This document shows positions 32,181 through 42,879 of a DNA stretch of 64,000 bases, piece after piece (position 1 is the first letter of the stretch; each line of letters opens with the position of its first letter). A model generated the notes under the pieces. It made no database searches. It was given only the letters and a program-made list of their open reading frames with translations, and was not told where the DNA came from. The position numbers and the translations under genes are program-made. The stretch is from Bettongia penicillata ogilbyi. Its lineage: Eukaryota > Chordata > Mammalia > Diprotodontia > Potoroidae. The stretch lies in NCBI GenBank assembly GCA_023548195.1, contig JAJHZJ010000008.1:3930215-3994214 (forward strand), given 5' to 3'.

Positions 32181-32599
32181 TCCATACTTTCATTATCCCT
32201 GTCTTATAGAAGAGATTAAGACAATACATCAAGAAAATGCAGCTTCCAAGAAGTAGAGATTCTTTTTTGTTTTTTTTTCTAACGTGTCTCATTTGTTCTT
32301 TAAATCTGGCAGTACTTCTACAATAAAGTTTTGTGTATTTCTAGATATTTTGCGAAGAACAGAATCGCTGTCTTTCCACACATTGTATATATAGTACATG
32401 CCATTTAACTGAAAAAAATAGGACTATTTGAAGTAACATGTTTGATAAGTAGATAATTTAGGGTAGAGATAACAGATACTATTTTAGAAGGTAGCAGTAG
32501 GGTTTGGCCCTGTGGTTTCATTTGTTTAGGGAACTCCTGAATGAGAAAGCATTCTCCACTAATGCAGATGAGCATGTTTTCTGGAATCTACAGTCTTAA

Positions 32600-32708
32600 T
32601 ACCAAGAGTAATTTGCCCAGGGTTACAGAGACAGGACATTTCAGAAGCAACACTTGAACTTGGATCTTCAAGGAAGAGAAAGTCCTGTATCTACTGCTGT
32701 ATCTATTT
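32600..32708 (-). mobile_element. CORE-SINE fragment, minus strand
   Basis: Taatttgcccagggttacag and acttgaacttggatcttcaa are reversed core and head. Confidence 0.7.
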
Positions 32709-33425
32709 GAAAAGTTTTAAAACAGCTTAATAGTCAGATTTTTGCCATGTAATACAAATAAGAAGTAATATACTATTTAGAAACTTCCCAAAGTTTCTAG
32801 AACAGGAGTCTGGGTTTCCATTCTTTTGTGGTTTCCCTTAAAAGACCAGACATTTCAATGGTTTAGTTCTTCCTTGACTACTAATACTATCTGCCATCTC
32901 TTTTCATGCTCTTTGTAGCATTAATAATACCTATATTTATTTTCAAGCCAACGTACTAATGTTATATAAATAACCTAATAAATTTGGATCGCTATCATGC
33001 CATGGTTTCTATCCATGCTCAGTTTCTTTGTATTTCTCCGGTCCACAGAATTCCTATAACAGAGAGGTAAAGAGAATATAGAGTATATAAAAATGCAGGT
33101 AACTGTCTCACTATCAATAACTAGCATATTTTAGTGCAATATATTATATTGTTTATGGAATCTCTTGAGCCTTGACATATGTTGCTAGAAGCAAGATGGG
33201 AGTTTGGTGGTCCTCTGGTTAAAACTTTCCCCAGTAAAATGGAGAGAGCCTGGGAAATTTGAAAGAAGACAGTAAGACCCTAGGGAATTTGAATTTTCAC
33301 ATGTAATATGATTTTATATTAGGGAAGTATGATTTCTAAGTTAGTTTCACACAGAATCTCTTGTTGATATTGTGAAGAAAGCTGGCATTCCATGAGACTC
33401 GGCTTAGGAGATTTTGTGGTGGAGT
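32709..33425. other. Unassigned intronic sequence
   Basis: AT-rich, no element or exon recognised. Confidence 0.5.
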
Positions 33426-33429
33426 GTGG

Positions 33430-33552
33430 TGGTTATTGACCAGTCATTCACTTGTTTCTGACTCTTTGTGATCTTATGGACCATATAGCACACCAATGCT
33501 ATCCATGGAATTTTATTGGCCAAGACACTGCCATTTCCTTCTCCAGTATTGG
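33430..33552 (-). mobile_element. BovB-type RTE LINE 3'-tail fragment, minus strand
   Basis: Cttgtttctgactctttgtg, atcttatggaccatatagca, ctatccatggaattttattg and gccatttccttctccagta follow the order of a reversed BovB/Bov-tA-type tail, including the ccatgga-attttcc section that is absent from Mar-1 SINE tails. No SINE head is attached, so it reads as a 5'-truncated LINE end. Confidence 0.72.
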
Positions 33553-34470
33553 GATAGAGTACTAAGTAGCCATCTTAAACATATTTCTCACCTGCCATAG
33601 TTGTCCACATAATTCATACTTTTAGGTTGTTTGTCCTAATAAAAGGATCAAATCAGGTAGGTAAATTATAGAACTAGTAGGATGAATTTTAGGTTTTGAG
33701 GGCAGGTCATGTATTCTTAGAATAAATGCAGCCAGGGAGCTAGTTTCATCCTTTCTATCACCCCCAAGTATCTATGATGGCTTGGTAAGAGCATCTGAGG
33801 GGGTGAGAATTGTGTCTAAGCATGCAAACTTTGAGCTGATGGTCATCAACACCTTGGCAATTGCTCTTACTGAGCCTTTTTAGCAGCAGTTGGTATCCAC
33901 ATGTTAGCCTGGAAATTAAGAAGAGAAAGGAAATTTGTATCTCATTACTCAAAACTGGGAAAATGGACAAGAGCAAGTAAAAAACAATACATGCTATATT
34001 TTTTAAAAGTACAGTTCATAGAACATAGAAGAATTGTCCAATCAGCACCAAAAACAGTTTGTAAGAAGAGCAAAAGTAAACTAAAACGAGGATATTAGTA
34101 AATCGGGGGCTGTCCTGACCTCTAGCTTCCCTAATCTTCCTATAAAGGGCCAGAGAATCCTTGGGGAGAAATCTTAGCAGCAGCTCAACTCCCAGACCTC
34201 AGTTGGTAGTTCTGGAAGTGTTCTATTGAAAGAACCACTGTAGTCACTTACCTTCAGTTATGGCTGTCACATCCCGGTCATTGCACCCTGTGAGAAGCCC
34301 TGTGGTCTAGCACTGCAAAAGTCCAATCCTCAGGTGGAGGTGGAACGTCTGTTAGCTCCTCCCCATCCTTCTTTGCTGCCGTTATATTACCCCTAATCTT
34401 CACACGTGGAGGAGATGATCTAGACTCACCTTTCTCTGGTGATAGTTTTTAGCCTCTGTGTGAGAATATC
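33553..34470. other. Unassigned intronic sequence
   Basis: No recognised repeat or exon over about 0.9 kb. Confidence 0.5.
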
Positions 34471-34476
34471 GGAATG

Positions 34477-34594
34477 ATGTTTTTAAATGCATTAAATAAA
34501 TACAGTGGTTTACAAAAGAAACCAATCATACTAAAATATAATTCTCTCTCTCTGTCTCTCTTTCTCTGTGTGTCTCTCTCTGTCTCTCTCTCTG

Positions 34595-34655
<61 letters not shown>

Positions 34656-34690
34656 GTAAAAGTAATGGATCCCCTGTTAAGAACCCCTGA
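34477..34690 (-). mobile_element. hAT-type MITE (family A) interrupted by a microsatellite
   Basis: Ttttaaatgcattaaataaa, ggtttacaaaagaaaccaat and catactaaaatata match the interior of the copies at 52.3 and 55.8 kb. The right end is a good terminal repeat, gttaagaacccctg (34677-34690). Between them sits the CT/TCTA microsatellite at 34541-34655. Left end lost. Confidence 0.75.
34541..34655 (+). repeat. Compound (CT)n/(TCTA)n microsatellite
   Basis: Ctctgtctctctttctc-type start, then about 14 uninterrupted tcta/atct units. Confidence 0.97.
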
Positions 34691-34754
34691 CTCAGAAGAG
34701 TGTGGCAGCGAGCTTCCTCAGTCTAACTTCTTAAGTTCACTTTCTCTTTTGATT

Positions 34755-35160
34755 ACAGAAAAAGAGATATCCCTTCTCCCCTTAAGACCAATCCTTCTGC
34801 CTCTATCCCTTACACCATTTTCTTCCATCACTTCCTGATTCTTTGTTCAACAACTACCCTCCTTCCCCTTCTCTCCCTCTCAGCAGACTAGTTTCTCTCT
34901 CAACATGAGTTCTTCCATTTATTTGCCAACATGCTCAGGTCTCCTCCCAGAAAAAGCCTTTAATTGATGCTTTTTCCTCATTCATCTGATTTTGCCATCT
35001 CTTTTCTCCCCTTTGTTTCTATGCTTCATAAAAAAGTTATCTGATGCTTCTATTTCCTTAGTGCTCAAACTTTTATCATCCCCTTACCATCAGGTCTCTG
35101 TGACTATCACTTAGTGGAAACTGCATTTTCAAAGACCAATGACTTCCTATTTATTGGATT
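34755..35160 (+). mobile_element. L2 LINE ORF2 fragment, RT region, plus strand (part 1 of a long copy)
   Basis: Tagtggaaactgcattttca, aagaccaatgacttcctatt corresponds to the L2 RT stretch VETALSKVTNDLL. The preceding CT-rich text is compatible with L2 ORF2. Interrupted after about 35160. Confidence 0.72.
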
Positions 35161-35559
35161 CCAGTAGTTCCAGGAAAATGGGCACTGATACTTTTTGATT
35201 CCCTTTTAGCAGAAAACCTGCCATAGGGATTGGGGTTTCAATAAGGAAATTCTGATCACATGTGCCCCTTAGGAAGGGACCAACCAGAGCACATATCCCA
35301 TTCCATAGAATCAAAGTGCATGTAAGCATCTTTGTATGATGGGCTCCAACTGCCCCTCCTCCAATAATCCTACTTCTCTCCCTCTGCCTTTTGACAATTG
35401 ACTACTGTCTCCAAAACAATTCATTATCTTTCCTGGTCTTCATGCTTTGTCCCTTTCTTCATGCTTTGTCCCTTTCTGTCACTCTGTGCGACTGTCTCTT
35501 TGTGTCTCCATGTCTGTGTGCATGTGTGTCTATCTGTATCTCTGTTCTCTCAATATTAT

Positions 35560-35668
35560 GACTTCATCATAAACATACACACATATGTATATATGCATGT
35601 ATATATGTATATGTACATATATGTGTATATGTGCATATATATTTATGCATATATGTATTCATATCTCA
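35560..35668 (+). repeat. AT-rich (ATAT/GTAT) low-complexity tract
   Basis: Words of tatatgtatatatgcat type after a CT/TG-rich stretch at 35470-35550. Confidence 0.88.
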
Positions 35669-35879
35669 CATGAAAAATACAGCTGCTTTTCTATCAGGAG
35701 TTTCTGTGGTACAGTCCAATTTTACAGATGGGGAAATTGAGGAGCACAGAAATAGTGAATCCCTCATTCATAACCTTCAAACAACCCCACAATGATAATG
35801 TGAGGTCCCTTCCAACCTCTCAGATGACGTCTAGTAGCTGATACCGAAAGTGCCCTTTTCTTAGCTCCTTATCATTGTC

Positions 35880-36636
35880 CATGTTCTCCAGGGTTCTAGA
35901 CTTTGAGCCTCTTCTCTTTCCCTTTCCTTGATACAGTCATTGCACAAAATTACATAGTTTAGATTAAGTGACAGGGTCAGAATTTGGACCCAAGTCTTAA
36001 TTCTCAATCTAGATCTTCTACTGTACTACTCCTTCAAGCACTTCCTCCTGATTTTTCTCTTTCTGTGTGTGGTATTGCCATTCACTCTTTCTCTCATGTT
36101 CCTGTCCCAACCTTGGCTCTATCCTTTCATTCTTCCCCTACTCTTTCATCTCTCACATCTAGTCAGGCACTAGGCTCTATTGATTCTTTCTCTAGAAATA
36201 TCTCTCAATTTCTCATCCTTCCCACTGTCACCACCTTCGTTATAGGCATATGCATTTTATTGCATAATCCCATCACTTCTCTGCTTAATAATCTTTGGCT
36301 CTGCATTGGCTTATTGATTAAAATACAACTTCCCCCCACCCCACTTGACTCAGAGGTTCATGTTATTATTCCAGTTTATCTCCCATTATGCCCCACCATG
36401 CTTTCTCTGCCAAAATAATACTCTATAACATCATTCTAAAAAAAACATGATGCTCTCACAACTCCTTGTCTTGGAGCAGGTTCTTTCTTGTGTCTGGGAT
36501 GCCTTCCCACTCTTTCTTTTCCTGTTAAGTTCCTTCCTAACAGACTTGAAAGTCTAACTAAAATATGACTTCCAGGAAGCCATGTCTAATTTTACTCAGA
36601 TCCTTCTGCCCCCTAAAGAGCCTTTCATGTAGGTAA
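35880..36636 (+). mobile_element. L2 LINE ORF2 fragment, plus strand (part 2)
   Basis: Tttgagcctcttctctttcc, the gaaatatctctcaatttctc section, cccatcacttctctgcttaa and ggaagccatgtctaatttta follow the L2 ORF2 order. An open frame of 144 codons at 35984-36418 is part of it and not a host gene. The copy continues after the SINE at 36637. Confidence 0.75.
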
Positions 36637-36855
36637 CAAAATGCATAGTGCCATGAACATGGAGTCAGGAAGACCTGAGTTCAGATTCTCAGACATGTGA
36701 CTTAATTTGTTTGAGTCTCAATTTCCCCTTCTGTTAAATGAGGATAATAATAGCCCCTACATCCCCAGGTTGTTGCCAGGATCACGTGAGATAACATGTA
36801 AAGGGGATTTCACAAACCTTAACGTCCTATATAATTGCTATCTGTTATTATCCTT
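36637..36855 (+). mobile_element. MIR-type CORE-SINE nested in L2, plus strand
   Basis: Gtgccatgaacatggagtca, ggaagacctgagttcagatt, cagacatgtgacttaatttg, gaggataataatagccccta, aacgtcctatataattgcta. L2 sequence resumes on the right, so this SINE inserted into the LINE. Confidence 0.85.
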
Positions 36856-37105
36856 TTTATTCTTTCTCAAGGCACTTATATAATAATGTGTAACATAGCT
36901 CTCTGCAATCGTGTCTTATCCTTGTAGATTATAGGCTCTGAAAGGGCAGGGACTCTGCCTTGTTTTAATTATTAATCGATGGAATCAAACAGTATGTGAG
37001 TTCCTTGAGAGCAGAGACTGTATCTCTTTTTCTCTCCGCATTCCCATCTTTCAGTAGTATGCTACTTGGCTCCAAGAAAGCACTCATTTAGTCAATGTGT
37101 TTCTG
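36856..37105 (+). mobile_element. L2 LINE 3' UTR, plus strand (end of the long copy)
   Basis: Attataggctctgaaagggc, agggactctgccttgtttt, then a second L2-type phrase, gagttccttgagagcagaga ctgtatctc-like, and tagtatgctacttggctcca. Possibly two L2 3' ends in tandem. Confidence 0.75.
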
Positions 37106-37640
37106 TTCTCCTTTGTTCCTCTCTGAGCCCCAACAAGGTGCTCTGCACACAAGTGCTTAGAAAATACTCTTCTGCTTCTTGGAATTTTACTTGGGCTTCA
37201 TTCGCCATGAAGTGGGTGTCATCAGTCTGGCTAGCTACCGCATGAGAATGCAAACAAACCCCAGTGTTATTTTATTTGTATCTTTGCAACATGTGTGTTA
37301 TGTTACATGTGTTTAATGACACACCCTTCAAAGACTGATTTAAAAAAAGCCATGTACAGATATCTGCGTACTTTGAATAGGAGCTATGTTCCTGTTGAGA
37401 TATTTATGAATCCTATTTATAAATAAAGTCATTTCAATGCTTTGGTAGAACTGCTATTTTAAAAGTAACTTCTCTGAATCCATTTATAAAATTTCAAAAA
37501 AAATTTTTTTTTTTTACCAAGCAAGTCATTGATCTGATCTGTCTGCCTCATAGGTTTTTTTTGACAGCCCAAATCTTGGGCATTAAGCACCTTATCTTAT
37601 ATTACTTTGGGATTTGCCATAGTAGCTAGCATGATGTTGT
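37106..37640. other. Repeat-free block, possible conserved noncoding element
   Basis: No repeat recognised. Words such as ctagctaccgcatgagaatg, ttgcaacatgtgtgttatg and atttataaataaagtcattt give it a non-repetitive, AT-rich enhancer-like look. No ORF. Confidence 0.3.
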
Positions 37641-37649
37641 AGGTAGCTT

Positions 37650-37898
37650 GTTATTCACTCATTTTCAGTTGTGTCTGACTGTTCCTGACTCCATTTGGGA
37701 TTTTCTTGGCAAAGATATTGGAATGGTTTTTCCATTCCTTCTCCAACTTATTTTGCAGATGAGGAAACTGAGGCAAACAGGGTTAAGTGACTTGTCCAGG
37801 GTCATACAGCTACTAAGTGTCTAAGGTAAGATTTGAACTTGGGGGTCTTCCTGACTCCAGGCCTAGCACTCTATCTACTGCTCTACCTACCTGCCCCG
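37650..37898 (-). mobile_element. Mar-1-type CORE-SINE, minus strand, near full-length
   Basis: Gttattcactcattttcagt, gtgtctgactgttcctgact, catttgggattttcttggca, gatgaggaaactgaggcaaa, gggtcatacagctactaagt, ctatctactgctctacctac. Confidence 0.92.
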
Positions 37899-38029
37899 CT
37901 GGGCATCTAGGCTCACAGTTAATACATGGTAATAGATTTTAAATATCTGATATGCTCAAAGCAGGGTGCAACTCTATTGGTTCTATAGCTTTATGTTCCA
38001 AATTTGAACTTGTGTTTGGTTTATTAAAA

Positions 38030-38115
38030 AAAGAAAGGAAGGAAGGAAGGAAGGAAGGAAGGAAGGAAGGAAGGAAGGAAGGAAGAAAGGAAGGAAGGAA
38101 GGAAGGAAGGAAAGA
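38030..38115 (+). repeat. (GGAA)n tetranucleotide microsatellite
   Basis: About 20 units with gaaagg interruptions. GGAA repeats can bind ETS factors, but nothing here shows that they do. Confidence 0.97.
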
Positions 38116-38179
38116 AAATTCTGTGGCTATGGGAAGGTTTGGTGTCTCAGGCCATTTACATTGCTCTCACCCATTTATA

Positions 38180-38227
38180 TGGGGCGGCTAAGTGGTGCAG
38201 TGGATAGAGCGCTGGGTCTGCAGTCAA
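38180..38227 (+). mobile_element. SINE head fragment, plus strand
   Basis: Ggggcggctaagtggtgcag, tggatagagcgctgggtctg: only the tRNA-like head remains, then L2 sequence follows. Confidence 0.82.
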
Positions 38228-38700
38228 GACTTCAGGGAGTTTATATTCTACTGTGGGGATACAGTATATCCACAAATGAATTTTATGTGATCTGAGGATG
38301 GATGAAAGACTGACAATGGGGAGATCAGGAAAGATTTTCCATAGGAGGTGGCGCCTCAGTTGAGCCTGAAGGAAGGCAAAGCTTCTAATTATTGTAGGTT
38401 GAAGACGGAGGGATTCTAGGCTTGGGAGGTGGGGGTGGGGAAGAGGTTTGGTGTCAGTCTGCGCATAGGAAAGGATCTGGAATGCTTAGTTTGGGGAAAC
38501 AGCATGGTTTAACTGGAATGTGTTGTGCATCAGGGGAAATAATATCAAATATCTGGAAAATCAGGTTGGAGCCAGATTGGGAAGCACTTTACATACCAGG
38601 CTGAGGATGCTGTATTTCATCTCAGAGGTAAGTTGAGTGGGAGCCACTGAAGATTTTTAAGCAAGGTCTGACCCGAAGCTCGGCCTGTATTCTAAAAATT
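38228..38700 (-). mobile_element. L2 LINE fragment, minus strand
   Basis: Gagtttatattctactgtgg, ggcgcctcagttgagcctga, gtgggagccactgaagattt and ttaagcaaggtctgacccg are the reverse of the L2 ORF2 C-terminal section (the 'gatcatgtcactcccctgct' area). Confidence 0.72.
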
Positions 38701-39295
38701 AATGAACATGTAGGAGAGAAGTTTTTTTTCTTTAGCAAACTGAACAAAAGTTTATGCAGAATTAAGATTAAGTCAAGTTTCCTATTTGTGATCAGAACTG
38801 GCAACTTGGAAAGAGCTTTCAGTTTTAATCATAGGGGATAAAATGTTGGTCTTACTGCCCAACGGGAGGTTGACTTTGCTTAATGAAATTCTTTACAATT
38901 TCCTCTGATACTTCAGTGGTCAGAGGGGATGAGTTTAGTAACCCATAGCAACAGCAGCGGATAGAATTCTGTTACAAAGTGTAACCTGCTATTTAGTGTT
39001 TCTGGGAGTAGGAGAGCTTGTCCAATTTAGCGCCTACATAATCTACTGAGAGTGTGTAAATTTAAAAGAACATAAAACAAATCTCTATTCTGTTTTTAAC
39101 AAGTGGCAAAATTTTGAAATGCACTGTAGGATTTTTAGCTCAGGTTCACTAAAATGCTTTCTATCAGGTGTTAGAGTTCAAATTTTATATCTCATTGCAG
39201 ATAATTACCTTTATAGAAAGCTGAATAGCAGGCATTAGACACAGTCTGCTGTGTAGGATTTGCATAATTCTAAGTGTAAAGGAAAATATACAAAG
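38701..39295. other. Unassigned intronic sequence
   Basis: No element or exon recognised. Confidence 0.5.
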
Positions 39296-39305
39296 AATAG
39301 GTAGC

Positions 39306-39420
39306 CCATACACACATACATACACACATATGTAAATACACACATGAATATACACATGTATACATACATATACACACATACATATATACACACATACATA
39401 TTATATATATAATATATACA
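39306..39420 (+). repeat. (CATA/CACA)n degenerate repeat
   Basis: Acacatacatacacacatat-type words over about 115 bases, ending in tatatataatatat. Confidence 0.92.
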
Positions 39421-39559
39421 CACTGTAGTTCTGTTTGGTTTTTCCCTTTAAAAACAAAACATTTTAAAAAGACAGATTCAGATCAATCTCTGAGGTCAGA
39501 TTCACTGGAGATTTAAGACTAGATTTAAAAAAAAAAGTTTGTCAAGATTTGTGGAACTT

Positions 39560-39960
39560 GTATTTCAATTTTCTTATTGATGTATTTTGTTTTTCCATTT
39601 CATTCATTTCCAAATGCCCTTCCACCTCACCCCTGGGGGAGTTTTCCTTTGTAACAATTTAAAAAGAGGGAAAAAATACACATTTCCTGCCTTTGACAGA
39701 ATATGTAATATTCTACTCCACCTTCTGCCCTTCCTACCCCCTCCTTGAAAAGAAGAGTGAAGGAAATTTCTCTACCTTTCTTTGGACTAAGCCTGGTCAT
39801 AATAATTACAATATATTCCATTCCATTTTATTTTTCTTTCTGTTTACATTGTTGTCCCCTTTGTCATTTTTCTTAATTCTGCTTACTTCCCTATCAATTC
39901 AAATAAATCTTCCTGTTTTTCTTATAACAGTGACTATACTGGCTCTCACCTCCTAAAAGC
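39560..39960 (-). mobile_element. Possible L1 3' UTR-like fragment, minus strand
   Basis: T-rich start, then ccttccacctcacccct, ttctactccaccttctgccc and aagaagagtgaaggaaattt. Similar in style to the reversed L1 3' UTRs, but without a decisive match. Confidence 0.35.
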
Positions 39961-40760
39961 CAGGTATGTTACATTTGACCACAGGCTTCTGGTTCTCTGG
40001 TATCCTTAAGGGTGCTTGGAAGTATCTAGACTCTGCCATTGGCTCAAGCCCATGCTTATGGGATTCCCTTAATTTTAGGTGTCCCTGCACCGCAATTCAA
40101 TTTAATGCCGTAACAGATTTCATTTTACAAAGGAATATTTACTTTCAAGTTTTAGGAAGAACCAACATACAAGCATCTCCTCCCCGCCCCCATCCCAAAC
40201 CTAGAGGACATATCATCTTATGTCCACTTCATGTGTGGGGAGAAAAAAATCAGGTTTGCAGCTCAACTCAGTTCTTATAGAGCATGTTCTCAACAAGACC
40301 CATGTCCAGAGCATGTTCTCAATGAGGTCAGAGCATGCCCTGGGCTTATGTACCAATATTCTGACATCTCAGGGTTAGCAGTAGCATCTAACTTGGAACC
40401 TTGCCTCCATTGTACCTAGAACTTCAAAAGGACAAACAAAACAGATTAGTACCCCAAAGTCCATTCCTTGGGACCACAGGGCCTAAGGTGGAGGAGATAA
40501 GTGGCCTTCTTCCCATCCCAGCTTCATGGCACCTGTGCTGTGGGTGAGCAGGACCTTTACCCTTTGGACACTGCCAGAAAAGAGAGAGAGAGAATGTCAT
40601 AGTGTGTAGTTATCAAGTTGCAACCTGCTCTGTCTTACGCAGTCTGTGGAAAGAGCTGCTTCCGCCCATGTGGTAGGGAAATGCAGAATGTCTTTTTCCA
40701 GCAGCAGGTTGCTAGTATCCCCTTTCGGGGAGGGGCTCCATTTTAGGTGATTGGGCATGT
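39961..40760. other. Unassigned intronic sequence with a short tandem
   Basis: A gagcatgttctcaa unit occurs twice at 40279-40323, with a shorter third trace (agagcatgccct) after. GC somewhat higher than flanks. Considered an LTR but found no terminal TG...CA with support. Confidence 0.4.
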
Positions 40761-40769
40761 GGCAAAGCC

Positions 40770-41018
40770 TTATTACAGTCTAAATTCTTCCTATTTGTCA
40801 TTTCTCACATCATGGTTATACTCCACTACATTTCAGATACCATAACTTCTTTAATCATCATTCCCTCAGTTGACAGGCAACCATTTTTGTATCCAGTTCA
40901 TTGCTACCACAAAAAAGTTAGTGTTTCCATTATGAAACACTAAGTTTTTTAGAATGAGTCATAATGGAAGCACTAACTTTTTTGTGGTAGCAATGAACTG
41001 GATACAAAAATGGTGGCC
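40770..41018 (-). mobile_element. L1 ORF2-end fragment with inverted duplication
   Basis: Ctccactacatttcagatac, cataacttctttaatcatca, ttccctcagttgacaggcaa matches the reversed L1 ORF2 end seen at 63.1 kb. From 40876 the sequence is copied back in inverse orientation after a 23-base spacer (see separate inverted repeat entry). Confidence 0.78.
40876..41018. repeat. 60-bp inverted repeat with 23-base spacer
   Basis: Left arm 40876-40935, right arm 40959-41018, 58 of 60 positions complementary (mismatches near 40879/41015 and within the tgtttcc/ggaagca pair). The spacer starts aacactaag. The left arm is L1-derived. Confidence 0.95.
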
Positions 41019-41044
41019 AACAGTGTGAGGTGAAATACATTTTC

Positions 41045-41635
41045 CTAACATTGCATTGTCTTGTGGGAAGGGTTTTGAGAAGACCAGCACACCTTGGAGT
41101 ACTAGTTTCTTCAAGATAGGACCATGTTTGTTTTTCTTGTTCTTCGGTATTCCTTTTAAGAAGTCATATCTTTACTGTTAGGATGTTAGTCTGTGCCTCC
41201 TTTTATCGGAAATTAGGGAGGTAATTTGAGGCAATTGCTATAATTACCTCAATCTCAGGTAAATTTGTATCAGGACATCTGTACAAGTAAGTAAGGAAGG
41301 CAGCCATTGTCTCATCCATGTAAACATTGTAGTGTCCATTTTTAATGACTTGGTGACTTTGGAGGTCTGTTTTTTCTATTACTTTCAAAGGTATATACTT
41401 TCATCTTTGTGGGTAATCCCTTTGAACAGATTGTATCTTAAATTGTCTTTCCCTCCACATTATTTGGAAGATGGTTAAATGAATTTATACCTCCCCCCAA
41501 AAAATTGCCTAGAAGCATATTCAACTTGAGATAACTTGGCTCGTCTTTGAATGACAGCCATGCCGGTTCCCATATTCAGATGCTTTCCAGCTAGGTGATA
41601 AAACTCATAATTAATTAACAGCTAATCCTAATTAA
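41045..41635. other. Unassigned intronic sequence
   Basis: No element or exon recognised. Confidence 0.5.
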
Positions 41636-41639
41636 TAAC

Positions 41640-41795
41640 CTTTATTTGACATTTCCAACTTTAGGAAGTGCTTTCCTTGGAAAAGCACTTGAGAAAAGAG
41701 GTAATGTAAGTATTACCACTTCACAAATAAGGAAACTGAGGCACAAAGTGGTTAAATGGTCTGCCCAAAGCTTTTGTAACACGTAGAAGTGCTCC
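41640..41795 (-). mobile_element. MIR-type CORE-SINE fragment, minus strand
   Basis: Taacctttatttgacatttc, aaataaggaaactgaggcac and ggttaaatggtctgcccaaa. Confidence 0.75.
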
Positions 41796-41799
41796 CTTA

Positions 41800-42235
41800 A
41801 GCAGCAGGACATTTATTAAACAAGTGTTGGCAGAATACATTTTTTCAATACTTATTGTGTCAAGTGCCAGGGGAGCGATGGAGATTAAATTACATGCCAT
41901 CCATACCATACATAGAAGCTGCTAGTATGGTAAACACAAATAGCTATAACACAAATATGTTTAAAGTGCCTAAAATAAGTATGGAACAAATTCTGCCCTG
42001 GGAAGCAAAAGAAGTTTAACCACTGGGAGTTGATAGATGAGGGATTTGATTTGGACCTTAAAGGATAGATAACATTTAAACAGGCAGGGATGGGAATTGG
42101 TGGTGATGAGGACATTCTAAGCACAGGGAGAAGAAACATGAGGGAAGTTACTGTGACTGGACAGTTTGGGATATTTATAGCGGATAATGATTAGTCTGGT
42201 TTTGTGGATTGGTAAAGAGAAAGTTTGTAAAATTA
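41800..42235 (-). mobile_element. L2 LINE 3'-region fragment, minus strand
   Basis: Atacttattgtgtcaagtgc, cttaaaggatagataacat, acaggcagggatgggaattg and gacattctaagcacaggga are reversed L2 phrases. Confidence 0.7.
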
Positions 42236-42239
42236 CCAC

Positions 42240-42835
42240 CACCTTCATGGGGACTGTTGTAATGGCTTTTCTGATGAGTCTCCCTTGCTCAAGTGTCTCC
42301 CTGCTCTGATTCTTCTCCCACTTGTCTGCGGTGGTGATTTCTTTAAAGCATAACACTGAACAATGACATACCCCTGCTCCAGTGGTTTAGCATTGCCTCC
42401 AGGATCAAATATGAACTCCTCTGATGGGCAGTTAAAGAGCATTCTAACCTGGCCTCTCCCTACCTTCCAGCCTTCTTACTACCAGCCTACTTGTAATTCC
42501 TTGAACAAGTCACCCCAATTCCTATTCCTGGAATGCCCTGCCCCTAGCCCCACCTCCCACTTCTGTCTCTTCAGCATTTCTTTGCCTTTCTTCAAGGCTC
42601 AGTTCAAATTCCACTTTCTACAGGAGGATTTTACCAAGTCTATTCACTGCTGATGCCTTTTGCCTTTATATCATTTTTATCTATTGTGTGTATGTGTGTA
42701 TATCTTGTTGTATACCTAGATATTTATGAAAGATGATTGAGAGCAAGGATTTCTGTTTCTTTGTATCCCTAGTTCTTAGCATAGTAGCAACATACAGTAA
42801 ATGTTTAATAAATGCTTGTTGACTGACTAAAGTAA
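42240..42835 (+). mobile_element. L2 LINE fragment, plus strand, with 3' end
   Basis: Ctgctccagtggtttagcat, tgcctccaggatcaaatatg, ctaacctggcctctccctac, cctggaatgccctgccccta, tcaaggctcagttcaaattc, ending taataaatgcttgttgactg. The clearest L2 3' copy in the window. Confidence 0.93.
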
Positions 42836-42879
42836 AAATATTGGATTAGTTGATTTTAAGAGTGCCATCAGGTCTAAAT

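Noticed and set aside
35984..36418. 144-codon plus-strand ORF
   Set aside because: Part of a long L2 LINE copy, not a host gene.
39960..40770. Endogenous retrovirus LTR
   Set aside because: No paired ends, TG...CA limits, polyadenylation signal arrangement or flanking duplication that I could support.
42363..42653. 96-codon plus-strand ORF
   Set aside because: Lies in an L2 3' region.
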